Under the pieces are notes generated by a model. That model searched no databases, had not been told where the DNA came from, and worked only from the letters and a program-made list of their open reading frames with translations. Shown here piece after piece: positions 35,208 to 46,200 of a stretch of 64,000 nt of DNA. Made by a program: the position numbers and the translations under genes. Positions within the stretch are counted from its first letter, which is position 1; each line of letters opens with the position of its first letter. The DNA comes from Legionella busanensis (GTDB lineage: Bacteria; Pseudomonadota; Gammaproteobacteria; Legionellales; Legionellaceae): the NCBI RefSeq assembly GCF_900461525.1, contig NZ_UGOD01000001.1, positions 396,001 through 460,000 of the forward strand. Reading direction: 5' to 3'.

Positions 35208-35717
35208 CTAAAAATCAATATCCCAATCAGCTACAATACACTGCTCTTTGAGATTAACATCTACTATAAACCGGCCAAGTAGGTAAGGAATTAAATATTG
35301 CTTATTTTCATTTCCTTGTACTACCAAAACATCATTAGAGCCTGTAGGTAATATACCGACAACTGTGCCAAAACGGCTACCTTGCTGGTTAATAACTTCT
35401 AGCCCTACAAGTTCATGCCAGTAGAATTCCCCTGACTCAAGTTTTGGCAGTTGCTCTTTATGAACTCTAATGTCACAGTTTGTTAAGTTCATTGCTAATT
35501 CACGTTCACTAAATCCCTCTACTTTAACTAAAAGGTTTTTAGTGGTAACTTCAGTATCTAATAGCTTTATAGGCTGCCATACTTTATTAATATAAGTATG
35601 CCATCCTTGATAATTAAGGATATTAGTATGGGGCTCAGTATAAGAATTAATTGAAATATAACCCTTAATTCCATGAACCCTACCAAAGCGTCCTACAATA
35701 ACCCATTCATCAGCCAC
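35208..35717 (-). CDS. rimM: Ribosome maturation factor RimM
   Basis: 169 residues: an N-terminal RimM barrel beginning VIVGRFGRVHGIKGYI, then a PRC-barrel half with FYWHELVGLEVIN and LIPYLLGRFIVDVN. It assists 30S head assembly around S19. The start lies 1 base from the rpsP stop. The 145-base spacer between rimM and trmD is longer than usual and could carry a secondary promoter. Confidence 0.96.
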   Translation of the reverse strand: MADEWVIVGRFGRVHGIKGYISINSYTEPHTNILNYQGWHTYINKVWQPIKLLDTEVTTKNLLVKVEGFSERELAMNLTNCDIRVHKEQLPKLESGEFYWHELVGLEVINQQGSRFGTVVGILPTGSNDVLVVQGNENKQYLIPYLLGRFIVDVNLKEQCIVADWDIDF

Positions 35718-35718
35718 T

Positions 35719-35976
35719 TTATTCAGTAGTGCCAGTCTTTTTATATTCTTTAATTAAAGCGCGAACTCGATCAGATAACTGCGCACCTTGGCTCTGCCAT
35801 TGGGTCACTTTTTCCATATCTAGATGTAAGCGAACTTCTTGACCACGTGCTACGGGGTTAAAGTAACCTACGCGCTCAATGTAGTTTCCATCCCTACGTT
35901 TACGGCTATCTGTAACAACCATGTGATAAAAAGGGCGCTTTTTTGCACCTGCTCTTGATAAACGTATAACGACCAT
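35719..35976 (-). CDS. rpsP: 30S ribosomal protein S16
   Basis: 85 residues of S16 with the universal start [20 protein letters not shown] and the [12 protein letters not shown] motif. AAGAGGA lies upstream of the ATG. Second gene of the operon after ffh. Confidence 0.98.
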   Translation of the reverse strand: MVVIRLSRAGAKKRPFYHMVVTDSRKRRDGNYIERVGYFNPVARGQEVRLHLDMEKVTQWQSQGAQLSDRVRALIKEYKKTGTTE

Positions 35977-36058
35977 TATATTCCTCTTTAAGAGTGTTAC
36001 GGTAAAAATGCCGTGTATTGTACGAAAATTAACTCAGTAAGGGAAGTCTTCCGGATAA

Positions 36059-37435
36059 TTATTTAAATTCATCCGGTAGCATCCCTTTTAAACCCGGAAA
36101 TCCCTTTATTCCGCGCATCATCTGTTTAAGCCCCCCGGGCTTTGTAAACTTTTTCATCATTTTTTGCATTTGTTCATACTGCTTTAAAAGCCGATTAACA
36201 TCTTGAATTTGGGTACCTGAACCTAATGCGATTCTTTTTTTCCTTGAGCCTACAATAATTTTTGGTATGCGACGCTCCTTAGGTGTCATAGAATTAATAA
36301 TCGCAATGGTTTGCTTCATTGCCTTATCATTAACTTGATTAATTGCTTGTTGCGGGAGTTGGCCAATACCAGGTAATTTACTCATCATCCCAGTTATACC
36401 GCCCATATTATTCATTTGTAGGAGCTGCTCTCTAAAATCTTCTAAGTCAAATCCTTTTCCTTTTTTGATTTTCTTAGCTAATTTTTCGCTCGCTTTTTTA
36501 TCAGCTTTACGTTCAACTTCCTCAATTAAAGTTAAAATATCACCCATGCCAAGAATACGAGAGGCAATACGATCAGGATGAAAGGGTTCCAACGCATCTA
36601 TTTTCTCACCACTACCTAAGAATTTAATAGGCTGTCCAGTGATTGATTTGACAGATAAGGCAGCACCGCCACGCGCATCACCGTCTGTTTTTGTTAGAAT
36701 AACACCTGTTAAAGATAGGGCCTCATGAAATGCTTTGGCTGTCGTTGCTGCATCTTGACCTGTCATGCTATCAACTACAAATAAGGTTTCAATCGGTGTA
36801 ACGGCTTGATGTATAGATTTAATTTCATCCATCATGTCAGCGTCAATATGTAGCCGGCCTGCCGTATCTACAATAAGCACGTCCATATATTGCTTTTTAG
36901 CATTATCTAAGGCTTGTTTAGCGATATTTACAGGATTTTCATGGGTAGCTGCAGGATGAAAAGGTACATTAAGTTGATTTGCTAGCAATTCTAATTGCTC
37001 AATAGCTGCTGGACGATAAACGTCTAAACTTACTAGCATCACTTTTTTATCAGCTTGTTCTTTTAAATATTTGGCTAACTTAGCGGCACTAGTCGTTTTA
37101 CCAGAACCTTGTAAGCCGGCCATAAGAAACACAGCTGGTGGTTGGGTTTTAAAATTAAGATCAACGCGCTCATCGCCTAAAAAATGAACTAATTCATCAT
37201 TAACTATCTTAACTAACGCTTGTTCCGGCTTTAAGTTAAGATCAACTTCTTGACCAAGTACTTTGCCTCTTACTTGTTCAATAAATTGTTTTACGACAGG
37301 TAAAGCAACGTCAGCCTCAAGTAATGATAAACGTATTTCACGTAACGCTTGTTGAGTATTTTCATCAGTAAAACGACTTTGGCCACTAAGTGATTTAAAA
37401 GTACGCGTCAGTCGCTCGGTTAAATTTTCAAACAT
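36059..37435 (-). CDS. ffh: Signal recognition particle protein Ffh
   Basis: 458 residues of the SRP54 GTPase. N domain: MFENLTERLTRTFKSL. G domain: AGLQGSGKTTSAAKLA (P-loop at about 107), DTAGRLHID, TKTDGDARGGAALS and GSGEKIDALEPF. The methionine-rich M domain (about 325-450: QMNNMGGITGMMSKLPG, MKKFTKPGGLKQMMRG) binds 4.5S RNA and signal peptides. It is the first gene of the operon and divergent from the CorB-like gene. Confidence 0.98.
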   Translation of the reverse strand: MFENLTERLTRTFKSLSGQSRFTDENTQQALREIRLSLLEADVALPVVKQFIEQVRGKVLGQEVDLNLKPEQALVKIVNDELVHFLGDERVDLNFKTQPPAVFLMAGLQGSGKTTSAAKLAKYLKEQADKKVMLVSLDVYRPAAIEQLELLANQLNVPFHPAATHENPVNIAKQALDNAKKQYMDVLIVDTAGRLHIDADMMDEIKSIHQAVTPIETLFVVDSMTGQDAATTAKAFHEALSLTGVILTKTDGDARGGAALSVKSITGQPIKFLGSGEKIDALEPFHPDRIASRILGMGDILTLIEEVERKADKKASEKLAKKIKKGKGFDLEDFREQLLQMNNMGGITGMMSKLPGIGQLPQQAINQVNDKAMKQTIAIINSMTPKERRIPKIIVGSRKKRIALGSGTQIQDVNRLLKQYEQMQKMMKKFTKPGGLKQMMRGIKGFPGLKGMLPDEFK

Positions 37436-37643
37436 GATGTTATCCAGGCGAAAAAGAATAATTGTAGCACGCTAGGATGTGTCTGCAATGATTGCGTGCA
37501 ACAATACCTACATACTCACTTTAAATTTCTTTAAAGAATGTGGTATATAAAATAATTGATAGTAAAAAAATTAGATAATAATCTAGCTTAGACAAAGGTC
37601 TCCAGCTAATATGCCATTATAAAATTTAATTTAAAGGAAGTTA

Positions 37644-38921
37644 GTGGATCTCTCCTTAATTATATTATTTTTGATTTTAATTATCTTAATTGGTGTTTCT
37701 GCTTTTTTTTCAGGCTCTGAAATAGGGATGATGTCTTTAAATCGTTATCGCCTGCGTCACCTAGCTAAAAATAAGAACAAACAGGCAATTCGCGTAAGTA
37801 AGTTGTTATCACGTCCTGAAAAATTACTTGGTGTTATTCTAATTGGTAGTACTTTAGCGAATATTGTTGCCTCCATGGTAGCAACTCTAATTGGCCAACA
37901 GTTATATGGCAATGCAGGTGTTGCCATCGCTACTATTTTACTAACCCTAGTTATTTTAGTCATTTCAGAGATGCTGCCTAAAACGCTTGCTGCTTTGTAT
38001 CCCCAGCAGATTGCTTTTGCTGCATCTTTTTTATTAGCAAACTTGCAAAAATTGATGTCGCCTTTAATCCATGTTGTCAGTTGGATTACAAATAGTTTGT
38101 TAAAGTTATTTGGCTTCTCTATGGATCAAGCTCAACGTGAAGCTTTAACGGCAGATGAATTACGTTCTGTTGTTAATGAGGCCGAAGGCTTATTGCCGCT
38201 AGGGCATAAAAGTATGTTGATTGGCTTGCTTGATTTAGAAAAAGCAACGGTAGAAGATATTATGATTCCTAAAGCAGATATTGTGGGTATTGATTTAAAT
38301 AAATCGTGGCATGAAATACTTGATCAACTTGAAACAGCGCAACATACTCGCTTACCCCTTTATAAAGAAAGTATTGATCAGCTCATTGGTATCGTTCATG
38401 TACGAAGTATTCTTAATTTAAGTTTAGAAGAGCGCTTAGATAAAGAAACATTGGTGAAAATAGCTGATGTACCTTATTTTATTCCTGAAGAAACGCCATT
38501 AAGTACACAGATACTCAATTTTCAAAAAGTAAAAAAGCGCAGCTCTTTTGTTGTTGATGAATATGGCGACTTACAAGGATTAGTTACCTTAGAAGATATA
38601 CTTGAAGAAGTAGTGGGCGAGTTTACAACCGATATTGCCACCTTGGGTAAAGATATTATTGAGCAAGATGATGGAACAGTTATCGTTGATGCAAGTATTA
38701 CACTTAGGCAATTAAAGCGCTTGTTAGGTTGGCAATTACCTGCGCTTGGCCCACGCACATTAAGTGGACTTATTATAGAGTATTTAGGATATATTCCACC
38801 GGCTGATTGCTGTTTGCAAATAGAAGCCTATCAAATAGAAATTTTAAAAGTTAGTGATAATATGATTAAAACGGTCCGAATGAAAAAAATTAATGCGAAG
38901 AAAAATAAAAATTATATTTAA
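37644..38921 (+). CDS. CNNM/CorB-type membrane protein with CBS domains
   Basis: 425 residues of the HlyC/CorC (CNNM, DUF21) family, YfjD/CorB-like. The DUF21 membrane part has four helices (residues 1-150) with FFSGSEIGMMSLNRYRLRHL. Two CBS domains follow (about 195-320; VEDIMIPKADIVGID, SSFVVDEYGDLQGLVTLEDILEEVVGE). A C-terminal CorC_HlyC domain has IVDASITLRQL. The family is linked to magnesium/cobalt transport or export. The start is a GTG with AAAGGAAG upstream. Confidence 0.9.
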   Translation: MDLSLIILFLILIILIGVSAFFSGSEIGMMSLNRYRLRHLAKNKNKQAIRVSKLLSRPEKLLGVILIGSTLANIVASMVATLIGQQLYGNAGVAIATILLTLVILVISEMLPKTLAALYPQQIAFAASFLLANLQKLMSPLIHVVSWITNSLLKLFGFSMDQAQREALTADELRSVVNEAEGLLPLGHKSMLIGLLDLEKATVEDIMIPKADIVGIDLNKSWHEILDQLETAQHTRLPLYKESIDQLIGIVHVRSILNLSLEERLDKETLVKIADVPYFIPEETPLSTQILNFQKVKKRSSFVVDEYGDLQGLVTLEDILEEVVGEFTTDIATLGKDIIEQDDGTVIVDASITLRQLKRLLGWQLPALGPRTLSGLIIEYLGYIPPADCCLQIEAYQIEILKVSDNMIKTVRMKKINAKKNKNYI

Positions 38922-39385
38922 TCATTTGGAATGTACATCCGTTAATTTATTTTCTTACGAAATAGTTTTGTTATATTTAACAAGCAGTAATTTCTAAAAG
39001 CGTTATCAAAGCAAGTTGATTGTAGTTGGCCGTTAAGATTAATGAGGATTTGGGTAAAGACTAAGTCTCTACTCTTTAAACGATGTATAATAGCTTTGTT
39101 ATCCGTATCATACTTAGGAACTTTAAATGAGTAGTGCGCTTTTATTTTTTTATTGTTAATTTTGATTTATTATGTTTACTCTCGTTTAAATAAAGATAAT
39201 TTTAATGAAAATTTAATTTGATAATGCCAAAAAAGTTACGATATTTAATGAAAATGAATCGTAATTTTTTAATTAGAAAGTTAAGCTATTGAAATTGATG
39301 AGCCAATAACTGCGAACTAAAGTTTATTGATTGCAAATTTAATACAACTTGGTAACGTGGTCTTAATAAATAACAAAGGAATGTT
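38922..39385. other. 464-base AT-rich gap, no gene seen
   Basis: No sustained reading frame. AAAGGAATG at the right end serves the barrel gene. I saw no clear hairpin or dispersed repeat. Confidence 0.4.
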
Positions 39386-40009
39386 ATGAAAAAAATTGCG
39401 CTATTTACTACTACTTTATTTATTACTGGAGCTGTCTCTGCCTCAACTGCAGTTAATAGCTGGTATATTAGCGCCTTTGGTGGCTATACCTACTTACCTT
39501 CTAATATAAAAACACTCTATTATGGACACTTGTTCTCTGATGTGCATTATCTTAATGGCTATAACGTTGGTGGTAGCATTGGATATCAATGCAATCCTCT
39601 TCGTTATGAATTTCAATATACTTACCTAAGTGCAGATAATGATCGCTATAGAGTAGATCATAAAAAAGAATTGAATATTGATGGCGGTACTAAAGCAAAT
39701 GTCTTGATGACAAATCTTTATTATGATTTTCCTGAAATGTTGACTTCAATTACTCCCTTTCTTGGAGCAGGTATAGGTTATGCCTTTATGCATGCTACCT
39801 TAAACAGCACAAGCCGTTATGCGCTACCTCATTTCAACATAAATGTAAACTCTTTTGCTTATCAGGGCATGGGAGGGTTGAGTTATAGTTTTACAGAAAA
39901 TTTTGCAATCAATGCAGCATATCGTTATTTGGCCACAACTAATACTGGTAGGTGGGGCAAAACGCTTCAAGCACAAATGGGTAATGTTGCAGCAGTGTAT
40001 CGTTTTTGA
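39386..40009 (+). CDS. Outer-membrane beta-barrel protein
   Basis: 207 residues with a signal peptide (cleavage near AVSA-STA) and an eight-strand OmpA-like barrel pattern: WYISAFGGYTYL, NVGGSIGYQCNPLRYEFQYTYL, ITPFLGAGIGYAFMHA, YQGMGGLSYSFTENFAINAAYRYL, ending VAAVYRF with the terminal phenylalanine required by BAM. It belongs to the small porin-like outer-membrane family (Rv0899/OmpX type). Ligand unknown. Confidence 0.85.
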   Translation: MKKIALFTTTLFITGAVSASTAVNSWYISAFGGYTYLPSNIKTLYYGHLFSDVHYLNGYNVGGSIGYQCNPLRYEFQYTYLSADNDRYRVDHKKELNIDGGTKANVLMTNLYYDFPEMLTSITPFLGAGIGYAFMHATLNSTSRYALPHFNINVNSFAYQGMGGLSYSFTENFAINAAYRYLATTNTGRWGKTLQAQMGNVAAVYRF

Positions 40010-40080
40010 TACATGCAGTTATATAGTTATTAATTTCTACTGAAATTTTAATTGTAGTTGAAGTAATCATAGAAAAAACT

Positions 40081-40155
40081 ATGCTTAATAAAATTCGGGT
40101 ATTGATATTTTTTACTCTGGGATTATTAACTTTGTTATTTTTATTTGTGTTATGA
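40081..40155 (+). CDS. Possible 24-residue hydrophobic peptide
   Basis: ATG at 40081 opens a frame MLNKIRVLIFFTLGLLTLLFLFVL ending TGA at 40153-40155: a basic start and one hydrophobic helix. No ribosome-binding site is obvious, so this may be chance or a remnant. It overlaps the possible TTG extension of the next gene. Confidence 0.25.
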   Translation: MLNKIRVLIFFTLGLLTLLFLFVL

Positions 40156-40183
40156 TTTATGTGCTTATAGCTCTACTATTCTA

Positions 40184-40843
40184 ATGAAATACATGATGAG
40201 ATTCTTAAAACGTGTTCGATTAGCTCAAGAGTTCTTCTCAAGTCCACCAGACCCAAAAAATATTTTTTATGCAGGAAAGATAGCCGTTAATCGCAAGGCT
40301 GATTCTTTTTCTATAAAGTCTTTATCTACTTTAAAAGAACTATTAGTAGAAGAGAAAGATGATGTTTTTCGCTTTTTAGTAGATATAACAGGTAAGTTAT
40401 GGTTCGCTTATGAAACTCGCCCCTATAATAGCGCACCGAAACATTTTCAAATGACAGGGGATCCTTTAGAGACTGCATGTTGCTTAACCGCCGGAAATAT
40501 AAAATTTAAAAATAAAAAAGGAGCTGTCTTAAAAAACATCAGTCATCGCAGCGGCGACTTTTATCCTTCATTTTTGTCACTACGTTGGCTACTAGCAATA
40601 CTTATTATTAATGAAGAATCACTTCCTTTTAAGCTGTCTAAGATTATTGTTATAAAAGAGCTAAAGAATGAGAAAATTTATAAACATATATGGCGTATAA
40701 AAAGAGTTAGAAAATGGGTAGATAGTTTTCGTCACAATGAAACACTTATAAATCAATTACGTCAGCCAAAACTAAGTAGTAAAATAGTGCGTTATGAAGC
40801 AATAAATTACTGCACGGAAGCCTTACAGAGCGCTATGCCATAA
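40184..40843 (+). CDS. Unknown protein, Legionella accessory type
   Basis: About 219 residues. No domain I can name, but the central segment GDPLETACCLTAGNIKF followed by ISHRSGDFYPSFLSLRWLLA resembles a motif I recall from uncharacterised Legionella proteins (an ... CLTAGNI ... HKSGDF.P ... pattern), some of them effectors. There is no signal peptide. The frame reaches back to a TTG at 40145; none of the candidate starts has a clear ribosome-binding site, so the ATG at 40184 is a guess. Basic N-terminus KRVRLAQEFF. Confidence 0.6.
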   Translation: MKYMMRFLKRVRLAQEFFSSPPDPKNIFYAGKIAVNRKADSFSIKSLSTLKELLVEEKDDVFRFLVDITGKLWFAYETRPYNSAPKHFQMTGDPLETACCLTAGNIKFKNKKGAVLKNISHRSGDFYPSFLSLRWLLAILIINEESLPFKLSKIIVIKELKNEKIYKHIWRIKRVRKWVDSFRHNETLINQLRQPKLSSKIVRYEAINYCTEALQSAMP

Positions 40844-41397
40844 TTGTTTCTTCATTACCCTGATTTATTATAGATGCTTTAACTAGAAGCACTCGTTGAT
40901 GCTTAAAAAATGAATTTAATTTACTCTCCATTTTAGTATCTTTAGAACAACTAAACTATAATAATCTTTTTAAATTCTAAAAAATTTTGTAACCTCCAAT
41001 GTCAATGTAAATTAGTACCTACCCATTATTTTTTATATGCGACAACAATAGGAAATATTTTTGCCTTATCGTTTTTAAACTTACTTTTTTTAAAGCCAGC
41101 AGTTTTTAACTAAAACTTCGTTATAGAACAGTAGAGAATTTACAATGCAACCATAAGCGTTGACAATTGAGCTTTGAATTGACTTAGAGATATCTAACAC
41201 CATGGAGTAAAATACATAGTATTACAATTAGATTGATTTAATGAAGCAAGAAAGGCCAATCTTAACGATGATATTTTAGTTGCTTACATTTATTGTTATT
41301 ATATTTTGTTGTATTTATTTTAACAGCATGCTTGCTTATTATATAATCTGTGCCTTATCAAAACTTTAATATACTAAGGTATTATTAAGGAGTATTT
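40844..41397. other. 554-base AT-rich gap, no gene seen
   Basis: No sustained frame on either strand and no palindromic repeat. AAGGAG at 41387-41392 is the binding site for the next gene. Confidence 0.4.
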
Positions 41398-43044
41398 TTG
41401 CTTTCTTATTTTTTCTTCAAAAATATAAATGTTTTAGATTGCGCAAAATCAAAAGATCCCAAAATAATTATTAGTGTGCTTAATAAATTAAAGGAAAATC
41501 GTAAATTAGCTGAGTTATCTTATAAAGTGGATAATGAGGGTAATAATTTTTTACATTTAGCAATATTAAATTATAAGGCTATTGGTTTTGAGCACTTCAA
41601 AACAATAATTGATATTTTAGGTGAGGATATATTAGTCGATTTGCTACACGTTTCTAATAATGATATTTATGCACCTATGGAGATAGCAGATAAGATTTCT
41701 GACGAGAGTAAGCGTGCACCACTTCTACGTTTATTATTGCCCTTTGCCATAAAAAGCTCTAATAAATATCTAAGCAATAAAGAAGAATTGGAAAAGATAA
41801 GCTCCAATAAATTAAACACAAAATTAGATGAAAATTTGAAAAAGGCTGATGATGCTATCAATTATAGTAATAGTATTATTCATAGCTCATCTACTCATCC
41901 ATATAGTAATTCACTTGATGATGGTGACAATAAGAATATTGAAAAGAAAGTTTATCAATCTAGAAAAAAGCTTTTTCTTAACGGTTTACAATTGATTAGT
42001 AAGCATCTTCCGATTATTGAAGCATCTCAAGTTGGAAATTGTGAAGAATTTGCCATCCTTACAGCAAAATTTTTAACCTCTACAATGCCTAATTATTCTT
42101 TTACGACTCTCCATTATAATTCACATGTTTTCCAAGTTTATGGCTTGAGTGAAAATTATAATATTAATAAGCCACAGACTTGGGGACCTAATGCTGCATT
42201 AACCTATAATGGAGAATTTATTGATAAACCGAACCAAGATTTTTCTTGGGTAAATTTTAATAAAGATGGGGCATTTTATAGTTTTTATGGGCAAAAACAG
42301 CAGCTGCTAGATAAACCTATTGATACTTGGGACGAGGAAACTACATTAATTGAAATGGGGGTCCCCCCATATTCAATTGAAAAAGTTGGTTTTGAAAATG
42401 GAGATCATGTTTTTACAATAATCGACAGGAATAGAAACAGTGACATCAATCAACCTAGTACCTATGGTTCTCAGGCGGTGATTGTGGATGGCTGGGCTAA
42501 GAAGCGCTATCCAGCAACCAAAGCAAATGAAAACTTAAAAGACTACTACAAAATTGTTTTAGATGGAAGGACCTATAAATTTATTAAATCATATAATGAG
42601 AAATATCACAAAATATCAATCAATGCCATGTATCTTGAGAAAGATTTTCAAATGATATGGGGCGATCCTGATAAACCTCGAAGTGATATTAGAAAACCAA
42701 TTTCTCTTAATCAGGAAATGAAAAAAAGTATTGATGATAGTTCTTTTGATAAAAAAGAAAACCTAGATAATAAAACTGAAAGTGAGAAATATAAATCAAA
42801 AGCTATTAAACCTAAATATATTGTAGCAGCTGGGAGCGATTTAATTCAAACATCAACTAGTCTCCTAGAGACTCTAGATTCAATAATTGAATTATCAAAA
42901 GCCCCCGATTCTAGCGAGCCTATAACTTCAAACCAAGTAGAGATAAATAGTAGTATCGCTCAAGTTACTAATCCATTTAAATTTTGGCAACAACCTTCTG
43001 AACAAGCAGCAGAAGAGTTATCAATTTTCTCTCATAAATTTTAA
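41398..43044 (+). CDS. Putative effector with Cys-His-Asp protease-like domain
   Basis: 548 residues. The N-terminus has an ankyrin-like stretch (VDNEGNNFLHLAILNY, about 44-59) and helices to about 120. The central region carries QVGNCEEFAILTAKFL (Cys215), then GDHVFTIIDRN (His337) and QAVIVDGWAKKRYPA (Asp364). A Cys-helix, His-strand, Asp-Gly-Trp series of this kind is typical of papain/transglutaminase-fold peptidases. The C-terminal third is polar and serine-rich. The TTG at 41398 is supported by AAGGAG 5 bases upstream. No signal peptide; Dot/Icm export is plausible but unproven. Function is inferred from motif order only. Confidence 0.65.
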   Translation: MLSYFFFKNINVLDCAKSKDPKIIISVLNKLKENRKLAELSYKVDNEGNNFLHLAILNYKAIGFEHFKTIIDILGEDILVDLLHVSNNDIYAPMEIADKISDESKRAPLLRLLLPFAIKSSNKYLSNKEELEKISSNKLNTKLDENLKKADDAINYSNSIIHSSSTHPYSNSLDDGDNKNIEKKVYQSRKKLFLNGLQLISKHLPIIEASQVGNCEEFAILTAKFLTSTMPNYSFTTLHYNSHVFQVYGLSENYNINKPQTWGPNAALTYNGEFIDKPNQDFSWVNFNKDGAFYSFYGQKQQLLDKPIDTWDEETTLIEMGVPPYSIEKVGFENGDHVFTIIDRNRNSDINQPSTYGSQAVIVDGWAKKRYPATKANENLKDYYKIVLDGRTYKFIKSYNEKYHKISINAMYLEKDFQMIWGDPDKPRSDIRKPISLNQEMKKSIDDSSFDKKENLDNKTESEKYKSKAIKPKYIVAAGSDLIQTSTSLLETLDSIIELSKAPDSSEPITSNQVEINSSIAQVTNPFKFWQQPSEQAAEELSIFSHKF

Positions 43045-43113
43045 ATATCATATGTTTTAAGGTAGGAATAGCAAGATTGAATTAAGATAAATCAGGAGGT
43101 TATCGCTATATTA

Positions 43114-43137
43114 TTTCATTTAAATGAAAAGGTTTTT
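43114..43137 (+). terminator. Possible terminator hairpin
   Basis: TTTCATTTAAATGAAA (43114-43129) followed by AGGTTTTTTT: a palindrome and a T-run 70 bases downstream of the effector gene. The stem has little GC, so efficiency would be low. Confidence 0.4.
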
Positions 43138-43220
43138 TTGCTTTTAGAGTTCCTAAAAATGAACGCGATAATATCTCAAGACTAAAAAGGCTTTAAAGGT
43201 TTATTTGAGAGAGTTTTCAA

Positions 43221-46200
43221 TTAAGAATAGGTATTAGCTTTAATTAAAGAATTTAATTTTTTTGTTTGTGCCGTGGCTATTTTTAACTTAACCAAATAAT
43301 AAATTCCCGGTAGCACAAATAAAGTGAAAAAAGTGCCACATAAAAGGCCACCAATTAAAATAATACCGATTGCATGTCTTGATTCAGCACCCGCGGCATG
43401 AGACAAGATTAAAGGAATAGTGCCAAATATCATCGCACCTGTTGTCATTAAAATGGGCCTAAAACGTAGCTTACATGCTTTTTGAATAGCTTCTATTAAA
43501 CCTAATCCTTGCATACGTAATTGATTAGCAAATTCAACAATTAAGATGCCATGCTTACTAATTAAACCAATGAGGGTTATTAATCCTACTTGCGAATAGA
43601 TATTAAGCGATTGCCCAAATAACCAAGCAAAAAATAAAGCACCAGAACTGGCTAAAGGCACGGTAAATAAAATAATGAGCGGGTCTATAAAATTCTCAAA
43701 TTGAATTGCTAAAATTGCATAAATAAAGACTAAAGCCAGTAGTAGCAAGTAGAGCATGGTGTGTGATGTTTCTGTATAGGTTTTAGCTATACCTGTCCAA
43801 GTTAATTTATACTGCGCTGGCAGCTCATGTTTAGCTATATTCCAAAGTTTAGTCATCGATTGTGAAATCGATTGACCGGGCCGCAAACTAACGTGCAAAG
43901 TGGTTGAGCGCATTTGTTTAAAGTGTTCAAGCGTTGCAGGTTGCGCTTTAGTGTTCATTTTAGTAATAGCGCCTAAAGAGATACGTTTACCTGCAGAGGT
44001 TGTAAGATAAAGCTCGTCTAAGGCCCATGGTGACTTTGACCCTTGTACAGTAAGATTATAACTAATACTGTCTTTTTGAAATTTAATTGATTGATCGCCG
44101 CTAAAAAAAACTTCAATTGTTTTTGCAATTTGGGCTGCAGACAGGCCAAGCTTAGCGATAGCATTATTATCAACATCAATTTGATAACCTGGCGAATCAA
44201 GTCGTAAATCATAATAGGAAGACTCAAAGTCTTTGGTGCTATCTAAATATTTTTTTAATTTTTCTAAATGATTAAATAAGTGGCGATAATTATCCGTTGT
44301 CGAAATCACCAAGTTAAGCTCTGAAGCACTACCCGCATTATCATTGCCAGGTAAGCCTGTATCCCAGCTCCATACGGAGGGATCAATAGAAGGAAATTGA
44401 GAAAATTTAGGCTTTAATTCAGTTGTAATTTGTTCAGCAGAACGATGCCGCTCATTATGAGGCTTTAAGGGAATAACAACATTAGCTCCCCAATCACCGA
44501 TAAAGGTGAGTTTATTATTAGCTTCTGGAAGTAAATTTGTTTTGTTTTCTATATTAGAAATTTTTTTATCTAAATCATCAATTGCTTCGCCTGCTACTGG
44601 AGGAATGTAAACACCAATTAATCCTCTATCTTCGCGTGGCGCAGTTTCACTGGGTAGTAATTTATAAAATACAATTGAGAGACCAATGAATAAAAATGCA
44701 GCTAACAACGACAGGTATTTTCGCTGTAATACCCAACTTAATTGCCTTATATATTTTTCACTTAGACCTGTTAGGAAGACATCAACTTGGGGTAAATAAG
44801 GTTGATTATTTTTATTAATTAATTTGGCACACATTAAAGGCGTTAAGGTGAGCGCCACAATGCCTGAGACCAGCACACTTCCTGCTAAAGCGACTGCAAA
44901 TTCTATAAAAAGTTGACCTAGTAAGCCATTAATAAAGGCAATAGGCATATACACACTTGCTAAAGTAAACGTCATAGCAATAATAGCGAAACCTATTTCT
45001 TTAGCACCTTTTAAGGCGGCCTCTAGTGGACTTAGCTTATTTTCAATATGTCGCCAAATATTTTCTAAAGCAATAATAGCATCATCAACGACTAAACCAA
45101 TAGCTAATACCATCGCTAAAAGGGTCATTAAATTAATGGAAAAGCCAACTAACTTTAGGAAAATTAATGAGCCTAATAACGAGATTGGAATAGTAATTAA
45201 AGGAATAATTGTTGCCCGTAAATTACGTAAAAAAAGAAAAACGATGACTAAAACAAGAATAATTGCTTCACCAAGAGAGGATTTAATATTATGCAAAGAT
45301 GCTTTAATAAAATCCGATTGATCAATTATTATTTTTGCTTCCATGCCGGCAGGTAAATTAGCTTGCACGGCTTTTAATTCTTGGCGAACAAGACGAGATA
45401 CTTCAAGAGGATTTGCATCATTTGCACGTGTAAGGGACAGGACTAAACCACTGTGTCCATTAACACGAACACGCATTTTATGAGTGTCAGTTGCTAACTT
45501 TATGTCAGCAATTGATTTCAATAAAACAGGGTGTTGTTTATGAGGTTTAATTAATAAATTTTCATAATCTTTAATTGTTTTTAATTCAGAGCTTAAGGTG
45601 CTAGGCACTCTATTTTGAAAATTGCCAGCTGGTAGAGAGACCTGGCTATTGTTAAGTGCATTAAGTACTTCATCAACATTAATGCCGAATAAATATAATT
45701 TTTTAGGATCAAGCGTTACTTCATATGTATAAGGTTGACCCCATACTTCAACCGCAGCTACGCCAGGAATACTACGAAATACATTTTTTAAACGTAAATG
45801 AGCAAAATGGGTAAGTTGACCAAAATCTAAAGAAGTAGAATCAAGCGCTATGCCGATAAAGGGTAAACCATTTGCTTTTACTTTTCGTTCAACTAGAGGT
45901 GTTTTAACTTCAGTAGGTAGCAAGGCTTTAGCCAAATTTACAGCGTCTTGGGTACTGTTGTAAGCTTTATCCATTGGGATACTACTACGAAAATTTAGCG
46001 TAATATATGCATAGCCAGCATTAGATTCAGAAGTAATAGTCTCTAGACCCTCAATGCCAGCGAGTCTATCTTCTAATATATTAGTAACAGTATTTTCTAC
46101 TAAATTAGGACTAGCGTTAGGATAAGTAGCCGTTACTGTAATAATGGGAAAACTAATATTAGGATATTCTCTTACAGGTAGATTTTGAAAACAAAGTAAC

